This document shows positions 1 to 11,720 of a stretch of DNA of 64,000 nt, in pieces (position 1 is the stretch's first letter; the number at the start of each line of letters is the position of its first letter). Position numbers and translations under genes: made by a program. This stretch comes from Akebia trifoliata (Eukaryota > Streptophyta > Magnoliopsida > Ranunculales > Lardizabalaceae): assembly GCA_017979445.1 (NCBI GenBank), contig CM030716.1, positions 9,547,974 through 9,611,973 on the forward strand, read 5' to 3'. The notes under the pieces are model-generated. The model was not told the origin of the DNA. It saw only the letters and a list, made by a program, of their open reading frames with translations, and searched no databases.

Positions 1-187
1 TGTTACAATCTAAATAGAAAAGGAAAAATCCAGTAAGAAGGATTGTACGGGTCATTGTAACAATTAAGAGAAAAATAAGGAAATAAAAATTTGGGTACAA
101 CTCATTGTAAAAATAAGGAAACATAAATTTGAGAAGATCATTGACTAATTTGGTTGGGAGATCATTGACTGATTTGGTGGGTTAATA
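1..187 (-). repeat. 3' LTR of the copia element (partial)
   Basis: It matches 4655-4818, starting at the shared word 'tgttacaatctaaa'. About 85 bp of the LTR lie before base 1. The inner boundary is set by the adjoining polypurine tract. The minus-strand LTR start reads TATTAACCC, whereas the 5' LTR starts TGATATTCC, so the termini have diverged. Confidence 0.85.
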
Positions 188-198
188 CTCCCCCTTAA
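188..198 (-). other. Polypurine tract of the copia element
   Basis: The minus strand reads TTAAGGGGGAG immediately before the 3' LTR, the usual plus-strand priming site in plant copia elements. Confidence 0.75.
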
Positions 199-353
199 GG
201 TGGAACGTGCACATCGGTAATGCCCAACTTGCTAATGAGCTTGTGAAAAGGGAACTGGCCCAATGGCTTAGTAAAGAGGTCTACAATTTACTCAGAAGAA
301 CGTATGTATCGAAGGGCGATTAATTTGGATTGAACCTTCTCGCAAACGAAGTA

Positions 354-3300
354 TCAGTCCAACTCAATGTGTTTTGTTCGCTCGTGAAACATAATATTCT
401 CAGCTATGTGGATGGCTGCTTGATTGTCACAATAAAGGGTAATGAGAGATGGATGAGGAATACCAAGATCAGTGAGTAAATGCTTTAGCCATTGGAGTTC
501 TGAGGTGAGTGTGGCTATGGCACGATATTTCGCTTCGGCAGATGAACGAGAGATGGTGGTCTGTTTCTTGGGTTTCCAAGAAATAGGATTGGAACCAAGC
601 ATGGTGCAATAACCGGTAGTTGATCGTCTAGTCATTGTGCAACTAGCCCAATCGGAGTCGTAGAAACCACTCAATTGTAGTGAACTAGATGAGGAAAAAA
701 GAATGCCCTTTCCAAGGGAGCCTTTAAGGTAACGAAAGACTCTAGTGGCCACATCCATGTGGCCGATATGAGGAGCTTACATGAATTGGCTCAAAATATG
801 GACTGAATAAATGATGTTAGGCCTGGTGATGGTAAGGTAAATAAGACGACTAACGAGGCGACGATAAATAGATGGATCCGGTAAGGGACTCCCATCGGTT
901 GGAGTCAAGTGAAGATGTTGCTCCATTGGAAAGGGAGAAGTTTTAGCACCAAGTAAGCCTGTGTCTTTGAGGATATCCAAGATATATTTGTGTTGACATA
1001 GAAAAATGCCTTGACGAGAGCGAGCTACTTCAATACCAAGGAAGTACTTGAGATGACTAATATTTTTTATAAAGAATTTCTGAGTAAGGAAGTCTTTGAG
1101 GTGTTTAATAGCAGAATCATCATTCCTAGTGATGATTATATCATGAACGTAGACCAGAACAAAGGTAGAGGATCGTCCAGTGGTGCATGTGAACAAAGAG
1201 TAATCAGCTCGTAATTGTGAGAAACCAGCTTGTAGGAGAATATTGGAGAATTTCGCAAACCATTGGCATGAAGCCTATTTTAAGCCATATAATGATTTAT
1301 GTAATGGACAAACATGAGTCTCCCCCTTTGAAGCAAATCCAGGTGGGAGTTGCATGTAAACTTCTTCTTCCAGATCACCATGGAGGAAGGCGTTATTGAC
1401 GTCAAGTTGGTGAAGAAACCAGCGTTTGACAGTGGCAATAGAGAGAAGTGCTCGAATAATAACAAGCTTGGCAACGGGTGCAAAGGTGTCATGATAATCA
1501 AGCCCCTCAACTTGAGTAAAACCTTTGGCGACCAAACGAGCTTTATAGCGATCAATAGTGCCATCTGACCGATATTTAATTTTGTAGACCCACTTATACC
1601 CAATCAACTTCTTATGGGGTGGAAGATATGTAAGAGTCCAAGTACGATTATTTCAAGAGCACTAATTTCAGTAGTCATAGCATCACGTCACCAAGGCTCT
1701 TTCATTGCTTGAGAGAATGACCTGGGCTCACATGTGGAAGAAATAGTTGAGAGAAAAACATGATGGGAATATGAAAAATTAGCATATGAAATAAAGTCGT
1801 GTAGAAGGTAGGGAGTACCTGTCTGTGTAGAAGCCGTTGGAAAAGGTAGTGGCACTTTGGTGGCTATGGAACAATGATAATCCTTTAGGTAAGAAGGAAG
1901 ACGACGTTCTCGAGTGGAATGAGTGGTAGAGGAATTTGTGAATGGAATGGATGGGCTAGCCAATTCAGAATCAGGTCGTTAATCAAATTGTGAATCTGGG
2001 GAAAATGCGGTTGGAATAGAATGTGAAGATGTGGGAATGGCCACTTGGTGGGGTGCAAAGTCAAATTATGGATGATCTTTTATGGGCAATGAACTGAAAA
2101 AAAAGTGGGATTTGATGGGGTGGAGATGTCTTGAAAAAGGAAGATGGTTTCATGGAAAATAACATCTCTAGACACATAAATAGTTTTAGTGGTGATGTCG
2201 TATATGTGATATCCCTTTTGGGTATATGGGTAACCAGCAAAGACCCCTAGTTTTGCACATTGATCAAACTTGTGCTTTACATGAGCATTGTGAGCAAAAA
2301 TCAAGTAGCCAAACACGCGTAGGCGAGAATATGAAGGTGGGACATGGAATAAAACATCATGAGGAGATTTTCCATCTAAGAAAGACGTGGGTGTTTTATT
2401 GATCAAGTATGTAGTAGTAAGAATGCATTTTCCCCAAAAAGTGAGAGGTAAATGAGTTTGGAATCTCAAGGCACGGGCAACCTCTAGGAGGTGTCTATGT
2501 TTTCTTTCTACAACCCCATTTTGTTAAGGTGTGGAAACACAACTACGTTGGTGAACAATTCCCTGTTGAGAAAAAAATTGTTGCATTTCATTGGATAAAA
2601 ACTCAGTCCCATTGTCAGAACGTACTTGTTGGATTTGAGGAAAGAAAATATCACCATCACCAGAGGAAACTTCTTTGATTTGATAATGAAATTGAGTTTT
2701 AACCATTGCAAAGAAGGATTTTAAGTAGTCCGATTTAAACCGCATTAGATAAGTCCAGGTACATTGAAAAAAGTCATCCACAATAGTAAGAAAAAAATGT
2801 GCACCGAAAAAAGATGATTGAGAGAAACTTCTCCAAATATCACAATGAATCAACTGAAATGGTTTATTTGATGAAATAGAACTAGTTGAAAAACTTAAAC
2901 TTGTTTGCTTCGCTTGAGGACAAACATCACAAACATATTTATTGGAACAAGAAATACATGAAAAGTTCTTGGCTAACTCTGATAATCGACTGAGAGAAGG
3001 ATGTCCAAGTCTCCAATGCCAAATATCAATGGTAGGGATCCCAGTAACTAGGTGGGAGGAGGATACTTGGAAATAGTAGAGTCCATTATGCACACTACCC
3101 ACTCTAATCATCTTCTTCGTATATAGGTCTTGAAAAATACATTGATCATAAAAAAAAGTTACTGAATATTGATGAGACTTTGTAAGTTGACTAATGGATA
3201 AAAGATTAAATTTAATAGGATGTGAAAGACATGATCAAGTTTAAGACTTGAAGAAAGATTCACAGATCCAATGTGAGTGACTTGTCCATTGGAACCATCT

Positions 3301-3524
3301 AGTAATTGAACAAAGGTTGGTGTAGTGCAGGGTGAATGAGATGATAAGGGGGATAAAGAAGAACACATGTGATTGGTGGCCCCAGTGTCAATAATCCAAA
3401 CAGAGTCTAATTGAGTGGTGAGAGCTATACCTGCTAGATTGGCATTGCCATTAGTATTACCTGATGAAAGCATGGCTAGAATATTGTTATATTGTTCTTG
3501 TGTAATCATTGGGACTGACACCAT
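354..3524 (-). pseudogene. Copia pol polyprotein, frameshifted (protease, integrase, RT, RNase H)
   Basis: Pieces are recognisable in order on the minus strand. The protease has the motif WIIDTGATNHM near 3420. The integrase zinc finger has HWRLGHPSL and CDVCPQAK at about 2900-3030, and the integrase core has VRSDNGTEF near 2620. The RT thumb and palm include [25 protein letters not shown] and SLYGLK at 1275-1607. The RT catalytic loop is at 1135-1160. RNase H carries SSAEAKYRA and LYCDNQAA at 354-758. The normal copia YVDD catalytic motif reads YVHD here, so one catalytic Asp is lost. Several frame changes and stops separate the pieces. The polyprotein acts in the retrotransposon particle; this copy cannot encode it. 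Confidence 0.92.
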
Positions 3525-3566
3525 TGCTCGTTCGTTCGGTCGCGAAGATCTCGAAGATAAGGGACT

Positions 3567-4534
3567 TTAATAGATTGGGTGCTTAGAATTGTTCCTCGAT
3601 CGATCAAAAGGAAATCCATGTAATTTATAACATGTCTCTATGTTGTGATTGTCATATCCACAATGGTCACAATGCATCTTCGATCTTCGACGGTCGTTTC
3701 CATTATTATTTCGTTGATTATTTTGTCGATTGAAGGATCTGTTTAGACAAAAATTTATGTTGTTAATGCTAACATTAGCATGATTTAGTAATGTAGTTTC
3801 TATGAGATTAGGGTTGTTGGTTGTGAGTGCAGTAATTTCTGGTATAGTGACTGAAGAAGATGAAGAGTGGATTTCTTGTTGTTTTTCTTCCTGGCGTACG
3901 AGAGAATATGTCTTGGTTGTAGTCGGTAATGAATCTATTAACAAAATCTGACTTCGAAGTGGTGAATAATGCTCATGGAGACCTTGGAGAAATTCCATGG
4001 CACGATCTTATTTGGTGATGAGCAACACTTGCCTTTCTGTGACCACAAGTGCAAGGTTGTACGACTGAAAGCGAGTTGAGTTCATCCCATAACGCCTTTA
4101 TCTTCGTAAAGTATGTGGAAATAGAGGATTCTTCTTGTTTCAAGGAAGCAATAGCCAGCTTCAGTTGATAGATCTTGGGCACATTTGTTTGAGTGAATTG
4201 GTCACGAAGATCGACCCATATGTCTCTAGCATTTTCTGCATATAGTATACTTCCACTGATATCATTCTGTGGAGTTGAGAATCCATGAACTGACCAAATC
4301 ATTGTATCTTTTCCATTTATGCAAGGCTTCGGCTTTTTTAGCTGGTTCAATCGATCTGTCAACAAATCCAATCTTATTCTTTGCACGAAGTGCCATCGTC
4401 ATGGCACGAAGCCATGTGCCATAGTTGTCTCCTGAGAGAAGAGGAGAAACGATAATTGCAGTGGGGTTATCTGAGTGGTGAATGAAGAGAGGATCGTTTG
4501 ATCCTTGGATATCATTGACTGTAGACTCCACCAT
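3567..4534 (-). pseudogene. Copia gag polyprotein, frameshifted
   Basis: The N-terminal part (4262-4534) has the copia gag signature around DNYGTWLRAM and GFVDRSIEP. The next frame (3973-4386) continues with YQLKLAIASLKQ and YFTKIKALWDEL, typical of UBN2-type gag. The third piece (3567-3998) ends in a CCHC zinc knuckle, CDHCGYDNHNIETC, spaced C-x2-C-x4-H-x4-C. The reading frame is broken at two places at least. Gag would form the particle and bind the RNA. It lies directly after the primer binding site. Confidence 0.9.
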
Positions 4535-4557
4535 TATTGTAGAGGCTCAGATCTTAT

Positions 4558-4570
4558 GGCTCTGATACCA
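4558..4570 (-). other. Primer binding site (initiator Met tRNA type)
   Basis: The minus strand reads TGGTATCAGAGCC, the standard plant copia site complementary to the 3' end of initiator methionine tRNA, directly next to the 5' LTR. Confidence 0.9.
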
Positions 4571-4818
4571 TATTAAATTAAGAGACTGAAAAAGAATTTG
4601 ATGTTCTCTTCCTTAATGAAAGAAGAGGTATTTTTAATTATATTTATAAAAGCATGTTACAATCTAAACAGAGAAGGAAAAATCCAGCAAGAAGGATTGT
4701 ATAGCTCATTGTAATAATTAAGTGAAAAATAAGGAAACAGAAATTTGGGTACAGCTCATTGTAAAAATAAGGAAACAAAAATTTGAGAAGATCATTGACT
4801 GATTTGGTTGGAATATCA
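4571..4818 (-). repeat. 5' LTR of the copia element
   Basis: About 248 bp, bounded by the primer binding site on one side and the TGATATTCC terminus on the other. Most of it aligns with bases 1-187. Confidence 0.85.
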
Positions 4819-5119
4819 AATTCAATCAAAGATAAATTCCTTAGTAAAAGTACAGTAATAAATGATTATCTATCAATTGAATTGGATCTCTTTTAAAAGA
4901 TATGTATCTATTAAAATAGTATATGGAATGAATTTTATATTAATAATATGTATACTAACAAAAAGTGGGAAATGCCTTATATAAAAATAAAAATAAAAAT
5001 TGTTTTGGAATCAAACAAATGTGATGTGGTGAGGGACCCAAATGTGATGTGGGATTCAGCCATCCATTAGTCAATAAAGGTGGATTTTTTTTGTTTTTGT
5101 TTCTTATGGCATAGACATT

Positions 5120-5256
5120 TGAGAAAGAAATCATATATGAGCTCACTATGTGGATGTGTAACCACAGATGATTTTCATCGAGATACGAGTGAGAAGCATA
5201 TATGGTTCTGTGCAAGAAATTTGTGCACAACACACCAACAACAACAACATGACTCA
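5120..5256. repeat. Foldback repeat family member (degenerate)
   Basis: It contains the family core, 'ccacagatgattttcatcgag', a short loop, then the inverted partner 'gaagcatatatggttctgtgc', and ends in 'gactc'. Arms are weaker than in the copies at 18804 and 45957. Confidence 0.5.
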
Positions 5257-5311
5257 AAAGATTAAAAAAAAAAAATGACTATGACTATTGTTGGGTTGCC
5301 CTTATTAATTC

Positions 5312-5334
5312 TTGAGAGAGAGAGAGAGAGAGAG
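5312..5334. repeat. (GA)n microsatellite
   Basis: An uninterrupted run of about eleven GA units. The surrounding 4819-5740 stretch shows no gene. Confidence 0.9.
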
Positions 5335-5739
5335 ACTTGGTGAGAAGGTGAGGAGGTGAAGCAATAGGTGGCGACGGCAACTTGGTTGGTGAGGGATGAC
5401 AACGGCTAGGGTTTGTTCGCTTGAAGAAGAAGAGATGAAAGCTTCAAGGTCTTCTATTTCTGATTCTCTAATCTAATCCCTATTGAGTTTATTTAATTTG
5501 TTATATATGATATATATCATATACTGGTTCGGTTCTATGATACCTCTTAATCGAGAATCGAATTGAATCAATCGATTTGACTCGAACCAATGTGCACCCC
5601 TTGAATTTAGCCCCCTCACTCATTACCTAGCATCCATTCTAATGGCAAAGCCAACAATTATCCTCTTTGTTCCATTATTAGTTGTCTCGTGTTGAAGGTA
5701 AATTTATTAGAATATTGATGTCAAGTGCACGTTACTTCG

Positions 5740-6215
5740 TGTTTCATTGGTAGTTCACTTGTTTTGCTCGAATCTTTGAATTTCTCTTTATAGGCTGATA
5801 TATGTCTATAGTCATTCGTTTTGCCATTTATCTTCTCATCATTTTTCTCTCATATTTTATGTTGATGACATTCTTGTATAGGATGATAATGCGATACTTT
5901 TCTCTTAATTTTAAGCCTTAGAAAGCCATTCGACATGGTAGATCTTGCAACTTGTATTATCATGAGGGAACAAAAAGTTTCTCATTATCTGAACGATTTT
6001 GTTCTGTAGTCTAGACAGATTCTGCATTAGACCTTATCCAATGCACCTAAAATTGGAGTCCAAGCCAATCTCAAATCAAATGGCTATTGAATCCTATAAT
6101 TTGATCATTGGCTCATCTTAGTGTCTCTTATTTAGTAACCTGGACTTACTCATCTTGTTAAGTATATCTTACACTATTTTAAAGGCACTTTGGATTCATT
6201 TTTCATACAAAGATG
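5740..6215 (+). pseudogene. Copia reverse transcriptase remnant
   Basis: On the + strand the text near 5860 translates as FYVDDILV followed by a stop, the copia RT catalytic box. Near 6170 it reads ILHYFKGTLDS, matching the conserved copia block before RNase H (YLKGT motif). Sequence between them is badly decayed. The segment is similar to 12690-13115, so both come from related elements. No LTRs were found around it. Confidence 0.6.
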
Positions 6216-6506
6216 ACAAGGGTTTGTTTGGTCTTTCCTTATCCTGTTTGGTTTTTAGACTTCAAAATAAGCATTATTAATTGAGCCCCTGGAATTTTTT
6301 GTGATGGGCTAGGCCCTTTTATTCTTTTTTATTTTATTTTTTATTATTTAAGGAGCTCTCATAACTCAAAGGATAGAGATGAAAACATTTATATAATAAA
6401 ACACAACCGAGTTGTTATAGTTTTGTGTATTTTGAAAAGGGGATAAATGTCCTCCTTAATTACAGTTTTGTGGTTGGACAAATGCCTCATCAATCTACAC
6501 CATTTA

Positions 6507-6524
6507 TAATATATATATATATAT

Positions 6525-6558
<34 letters not shown>
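6507..6558. repeat. (AT)n / (GA)n compound microsatellite
   Basis: An AT run passes into a GA run directly beside the terminal repeat of the MITE at 6559, so the exact left edge of that element is ambiguous. Confidence 0.85.
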
Positions 6559-6563
<5 letters not shown>

Positions 6564-6942
6564 GTTCAGCAGCCCCATTGTGGTGCCCCATATGGTGCCA
6601 TGCATTTTTCAAAACATGGGTTACAGGCTTTGGAATGAGCTGATTTTTTGTGAAGATTATCTCTATGATGAGGAGATCATCCTCACCAAAAATCAGCTCA
6701 TTCCAAGACTTCTAACCCCGTCAAAAGTGAATTACAAAAATTGGACGGTCCACGATTCTTCAACTTGTAAACTAGGATTAGAAGTTTCAAAATGACCTGA
6801 TTTTTTGTGAGGATGATCTCTTCACCGTAGAGATCATCTTCACAAAAAATCAGCCTATTCCAAAACTTGTAACCCCATCAAAGTGATTTACAAAAACTGC
6901 ATAGCACCATATGGGGCACCATAAGGGGTTGTTGAACCGCTC
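6559..6942. mobile_element. MITE with ~45-bp terminal inverted repeats and two internal hairpins
   Basis: The left end (GAGCGGTTCAGCAGCCCC...) and the inverted right end (GAGCGGTTCAACAACCCC...) match over about 45 bp with few differences. Inside are two further inverted repeats, each built from 'ctgattttttgtga' and its complement around a short loop. There is no transposase and no clear target duplication; simple repeats flank both sides. A fragment of the same family lies at 14838-14931. Confidence 0.8.
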
Positions 6943-6944
6943 CC

Positions 6945-6964
6945 ATATATATATATATATATAG

Positions 6965-7010
<46 letters not shown>

Positions 7011-7020
7011 TATATATATA
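6945..7020. repeat. (AT)n microsatellite
   Basis: A long, slightly interrupted TA run on the right side of the MITE. Confidence 0.95.
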
Positions 7021-7029
7021 TTATCTTTC

Positions 7030-8370
7030 CTCTTCATCCCCTAATTTTATTATATCTTGTTTTTAATCGAATTTATTGCTTTTAATTTTTTACCTTTTAA
7101 CCTCAATTTTTTTAATAATATCCTTCAACTTTAGTTTTTCTACTTTTACCCCTTTAATCTCTAAAGAAGATGCGTCCTATTTGCTACAGTTTTGTTAGGG
7201 ACTAACATCCCATCTAGCTATAGTTATTAAGGGGCCCACATTATTTCTTTTCCTCTTTCCCCCTCTAGCTTTGTTATATTTCTTCTTTTACCCTTTAACC
7301 CACTTTATTATTTGTCATCTTTTACCCCTTTCACATTAGTTTTTAATAATATCCCTTCAATTTTTTTTTTTGCTATTTTTATTTACCCCATTAGCTCGAG
7401 AGAGGATGCTCATGCCTTTAGTCTATATAATAAAACACAATTGAGTTGGAATAATTTTGTGTGACACAAATGTTCCATCCTCTAAAGTGTTGTGGGTTAA
7501 ACCTCCCATCAAACTATAGTTTCATGGGACCTATTTTATTTCTTTTTTTCTTCACTTCCTCTAATTTTACTATGTTTTCTCTTCTACCTTTTTAATTCAC
7601 TTTATTATTTTTTTTTTTACCCAATTTAATAACTCCAACTCTATCTTTTCCACTTATACCCTTTTAACTCGAAAGAGAATGACCCCTCCTCTAACTTTGC
7701 TATATTTTTTCTTTTACATTTTTAATTCACTTTATTGCTTTGCATTTCTTACCCATTTAATATCATTTTTTAACAATACCCCTTCTATCAAGCTATAGTT
7801 TATTATGACCCACTTTATTTCTTTTATTCTTCAACTCTTCTAATCTTACTATTTTTCTCTACTACCCATTTAGTCCACTTTATTATTTTTTATGTTCTAC
7901 CCCTTTAATCTCAATATTTTTAATAATACCTCTCCAACACTATTTTTTCACCTTTACCTCCTTAACTCGAAAGATGATACCCTCATTTAATTTTATTATG
8001 TTTTCTCTTTTACCCCTTTAATCTTACTTTTTTTTAATAATACCCTTCCATCAAGCTATAATTTCTTGGGATCCACTTTCTTTTTTTTTATATTTCACCC
8101 TTTTTATCTCAAAATTTTTATAATTGTTTTGTGAGTTAAGCTTCCCATCAAGCTATGAATTCATGAGACCCTCTTTATTTCTTTTATCCTTCTTCCCCTT
8201 TAATTTCACTATATTTTCTTAACTACGCCTTTAATCCATTTAATTATTTTTCATCTTTTACATTTTTAATTTCAAATTTTTTTTAATAATACCCCTCTAA
8301 CTCTAGTTTTTTTCACTTTTACCCTCTTAACTCTAAAAAGTATTCCCCATCCTTTAACTTTATTATATTT
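7030..8370. repeat. Degenerate pyrimidine-rich repeat array
   Basis: Phrases such as 'ttttacccctttaat', 'aataatacccttccaac' and 'catcaagctatagtttcatgggacc' recur four or more times at irregular spacing on one strand. Near 7423 'tctatataataaaacacaa' resembles the 5' end of many plant Helitrons, and similar words occur near 6392 and 21345. No open reading frame supports a gene. Confidence 0.55.
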
Positions 8371-8795
8371 TCTTCCCATTTTGTCACATGTTACAGGAGG
8401 TAAGTAGCCACTTTACGTGGAGGGGCATATAAAGACTCGAAGTCCAGTCGTACCTTACCATCTCAGCTAACCCCTGGTTGGTAGTTTTTTGAAAATTATT
8501 AACAACAGTTCTAAAAACACCATTAAAGGTGTTGATATACTTGTGATTTTGAAAAACTGTTGTTGCTCTGCCAATGAAACCTTTTAGCCACGCGATGATT
8601 AGTGGTGTTTTCTTGAATCGTTGACAAAAGTTTTAGAGGTGGTTTTGTTGGAATTATCAACGGTTAAAACAACCACTAAAAAGCCCATATTTTATAGTGT
8701 GTACTTGAAGTTGCAATCAATGAAACGCTTCTTGCCTTGTTTATCTTCTTTCTTTTTAGGGTCGGGGCTAGGATTTTTTGGGGGCAAACTACTTA

Positions 8796-9470
8796 GGGTA
8801 TGTTTGATTGCATGGAAAGTCACTTTCCATGGAATTTGAAATCCATGAAAAATTAATTGTGAAAAATAGGTAGGGTTGGAAAATTAAATTTTATTGTTTG
8901 ATTTCACTTGGATAAAATCATGGAAAAATATGAGAAAAAAGAAGAAAAGGAGAAGGAGGAAGAGGATGAGAGGAGGGGGAGAGGAAGAAGAAGATGACGA
9001 AGAAGAGGGAGGGGGGAGGATGTGGCGACGAAGGTGGCGGCGGTGGCGGCGGCGACGGAGGTAAGTAAGGAAGATGGGGGGAGAACGTGGTGGTGGTGGT
9101 TGCGGAAGAGGAGGTGAGGGATGGAGAAGAAGGATACGAAGAAAAAGAAGAAGAAGAGAGAGAGAAGGTGGTCGGAGACGGAGCCGACGACGATGGTGAC
9201 GGCGATGGTGACGACGGCGATGACGACGACGGCGAGGTTAGTGTAATGGTGGTGGTGGTGGTGATAGGGAAAAATTGAAGATGGAAAATATAGGTGGATT
9301 TCATTTTCCCACCCATATGGGTGGGAAAGTGAAATCCATAATTTAGTGGACTTTTTGAATGTGGTGGAAAATGAATTTCCATTTCCATGTGCAATCAAAC
9401 ACTTGAAAAATGTCATTTTCCATGAAAATTGATTTTCCACCCTATTTTCCATGTGCAATCAAACATACCC
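8796..9470. mobile_element. PIF/Harbinger-like MITE with TTA target duplication
   Basis: The ends are inverted copies starting GGGTATGTTTGATTGCA, the pattern of Harbinger/Tourist termini. TTA lies just outside both ends (8793-8795 and 9471-9473), the target duplication expected for this superfamily. There is no transposase. The middle (about 8935-9270) is a GA- and GNC-rich low-complexity tract that opens long Ser/His/Asp-rich frames on both strands; these are not genes. A strong palindrome centred on CCCATATGGG lies at about 9298-9340. Confidence 0.88.
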
Positions 9471-9473
9471 TTA

Positions 9474-10056
9474 GATTGTTGTTTAAAAGTTGTAGAAAAA
9501 GACATTTATGTCATTTCCAATTAGTCTATGAGAGAAGGTTCAATCAAGAAGCAATGTTATCTTCAAAAAAATTGAATGGAGGAGGGGCAATAGTCGGAAG
9601 GAAATGAAAGGGTGGGGGTAAATGAGGAAGGAGATGAGGGAATGGAGGCAAATGGGGCACGTAAAATATAGGGGTATCTCAAAGTTTTATGGGGGCAATT
9701 GCCCCCACAAGCTCCTTACTAGCACTGCCCGTGTTCTTGATCTTGCAATGAAAAGTGTCTAGATCCCTCCATTGAAGAGGTTGATGAAGTCAAGAGTAAG
9801 AATGTTTTAGTTTCAATTTCATTTACTTCAAAGTTCTTCTTAAATGATTTTAATACTTTATTTGTTGTTCTTCCTACTTTGCTTAAGTTTTCCTTACTAG
9901 TTATCCTTAACTAGATATTAATCTTAAATAAATTCAAGCTAATCCATGCTTTATCTAGATATCTAGTTATTGAGAATTAAATGATCCATGGCTTTAGTTT
10001 TTTTTCCTAATCAAGTGAAAATTTATAAAAGAGAAAAAAGAAGAAGGTCGAAACCA
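9474..10056. other. No gene seen
   Basis: AT-rich spacer with short frames only; no repeat boundary was recognised. Confidence 0.6.
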
Positions 10057-10537
10057 TTACAATTTTCGAATACATGGGAAACCAATCAAATGCCCCAAAA
10101 AAGAATTTTTTGCTAATAAAGAAAAAGAGTCAACATAAGAGAAAATTATAGAATTTGATGAACAAGCAACATAATTAGTAAAGGAGCCCGCAACCATATT
10201 TCCTTCCCTAAAAACATGTCGAACATACCATCTAACTCCATTGAGACCATTCATAATTTGGAAAAAAATCGAGTCAACCTCCCACGAGACCCTTTTCCTT
10301 TTGGGAGCTTCAACAACAAGATTTGAGTCTGATTCGATCATAAGATTCAAGTTAATCAAAGGTAATAATTCCAGACCTTGAAAAAAGGCCTTTGAATTCA
10401 GCCATATTGTTGGAAGCTCGTCCTATAAAAGTATAGCACGCCTTGATAAAGCTACCTACCAAGTCACTTATAATGCAGCCTACTCCAATATTGCCCAAAT
10501 TCCCCAAACTTGAGCCTTCAAAATTTAATTTCAACCA
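10057..10537 (-). pseudogene. LINE-type RNase H domain remnant
   Basis: Two overlapping minus-strand frames together give the plant non-LTR RNase H (RVT_3) order. These are KLNFEGSSLGN (catalytic Asp of the usual NFDGSS replaced by Glu), GVGCIISD, NNMAEFKGL, LMIESDSNLVV and VRHVFREGNMVA. A frameshift separates MAEF from IESDS near 10355. No poly(A) tail or target duplication was seen. Confidence 0.75.
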
Positions 10538-10839
10538 TGGTGATCTTCAATGTAGGAATAAAAAATATCTCTTTCCTAGGAATTAGTAAAATTAGTAAAT
10601 CAAGGCAATCAGATCCATTCTAATTCAATCCAAGCTTTAAATCCGGTTAAAAATGTAGGCGGATCGACCTCCTTTGTTGACCCCCCCTATTTTTCTTTCT
10701 AAGTGGTTTGGCCCCGTGGTCGACCCTTCACCATGTACATCTAAGTGGTTCGGCCTCCTCCTAGGAAGTCGACCCTTCTCTCAAACACTTAAAGTGAGTC
10801 AACCAAGTTCTGTCAACAACAACAACTATTTCTGTTTCT

Positions 10840-11120
10840 TCTTTTTCTCCTATTCTTGCTAAGTATCTAATGTTACCACTTCTTCTTCTCATATTTCTAT
10901 TAAGTAGCTAATTTTACTTTTTCTTTTTCTCTTGTTCTTGTTCAATAGCTGATGTTACTGCTTCTTCTCATTCTCGTGCCTCTACTTAGTAGCAGATGCT
11001 ACTGCTATTTCTCATTTTCCTACCCCTACTCAATGGTTGATGCTATTATTGTTGTTCCTTCTCTTTCTCTTACTCAGTAACTAATACTACTATTGCTACT
11101 ATTATTAATTAATACTACTC
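10840..11120. repeat. Degenerate tandem repeat, period about 41-46 bp
   Basis: Six spaced copies of a word like 'agtagctgatgttactac' start near 10862, 10903, 10944, 10988, 11032 and 11076, separated by CT-rich filler. Upstream (10680-10790) there are two copies of 'ctaagtggttyggcc'. Confidence 0.6.
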
Positions 11121-11139
11121 CTCCTCCTTCTCTTGGGAA

Positions 11140-11720
11140 TTACTCTAAGGATATCTGATTAGTAACATAGTAAAATACTATAACTAGTCACCATAAAACT
11201 ACCCAAGTAGCAAATGTCAGTACAACATGCTCCATAGCCAAGATAAAACACATGTGGCCCGAAAGAGTTGCAGAGAGATAACTTAACTGAGTTAACTTTG
11301 GAACTGAATAGTCACTAAATTTGAGCAGTTACATATGTAAGGCCACTCCTCATGTAGGTTAAAAAAACTATGAAGAGTGTGTTTTCATTTCCATCCAAGC
11401 ATCAAGGGTATTTATTACCATAAATTATAGACAATATGGGTGATTGGTTACAACTAAGTTTACTACCCCCTTTAAAAAGTCTACTCTATAAATAATGAGC
11501 CTTTACCCACTCAAACCCAAGGCAAAAGCCACACACAACACCATGACTCTCATTTTTTTTTTCTCTACAATTCTTATCAAATATTGACTTGATTGTCGGA
11601 GGCTCTTTGACTGATACTACACCAGTGTTTTTTCAGTTAAAGATGAATGAAGAAGATGATCTAGAAAATGAAGGTTCACTAAAGAAGACAATAAAAAATT
11701 CAAAAGATCATTAGAGAAGA
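11140..11720 (+). mobile_element. Decayed gypsy-type LTR fragment (Tat-like)
   Basis: TATAAATAA at 11487-11495 is followed by 'cttgattgtcggaggctctttgactg' and 'actacaccagtg', resembling the transcribed end of LTRs of Tat-lineage gypsy elements. No primer binding site or second LTR was identified, so the boundaries are guesses. Confidence 0.4.

Larger units (their letters stand above)
1..4818 (-). mobile_element. Degenerate Ty1/copia LTR retrotransposon, 3' end cut by window edge
   Basis: Read on the minus strand the order is 5' LTR, Met-type primer binding site, gag, protease, integrase, reverse transcriptase, RNase H, polypurine tract, 3' LTR. Integrase before reverse transcriptase is the copia order. 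The coding part is split by frameshifts and stops, so the copy is dead. The two LTRs align well; the 3' LTR carries a small internal duplication of the segment containing 'atcattgact' that the 5' LTR lacks. The element ends at 4818 with the inverted form of TGATATTCC. The target duplication cannot be checked because the other end lies outside the window. Confidence 0.93.

Noticed and set aside
8904..9458. 184- and 158-codon minus-strand frames, Ser/His/Pro-rich, and an Asp/Gly-rich + frame
   Set aside because: All lie in the low-complexity centre of a MITE and follow from a trinucleotide-like repeat; both strands are open at once.
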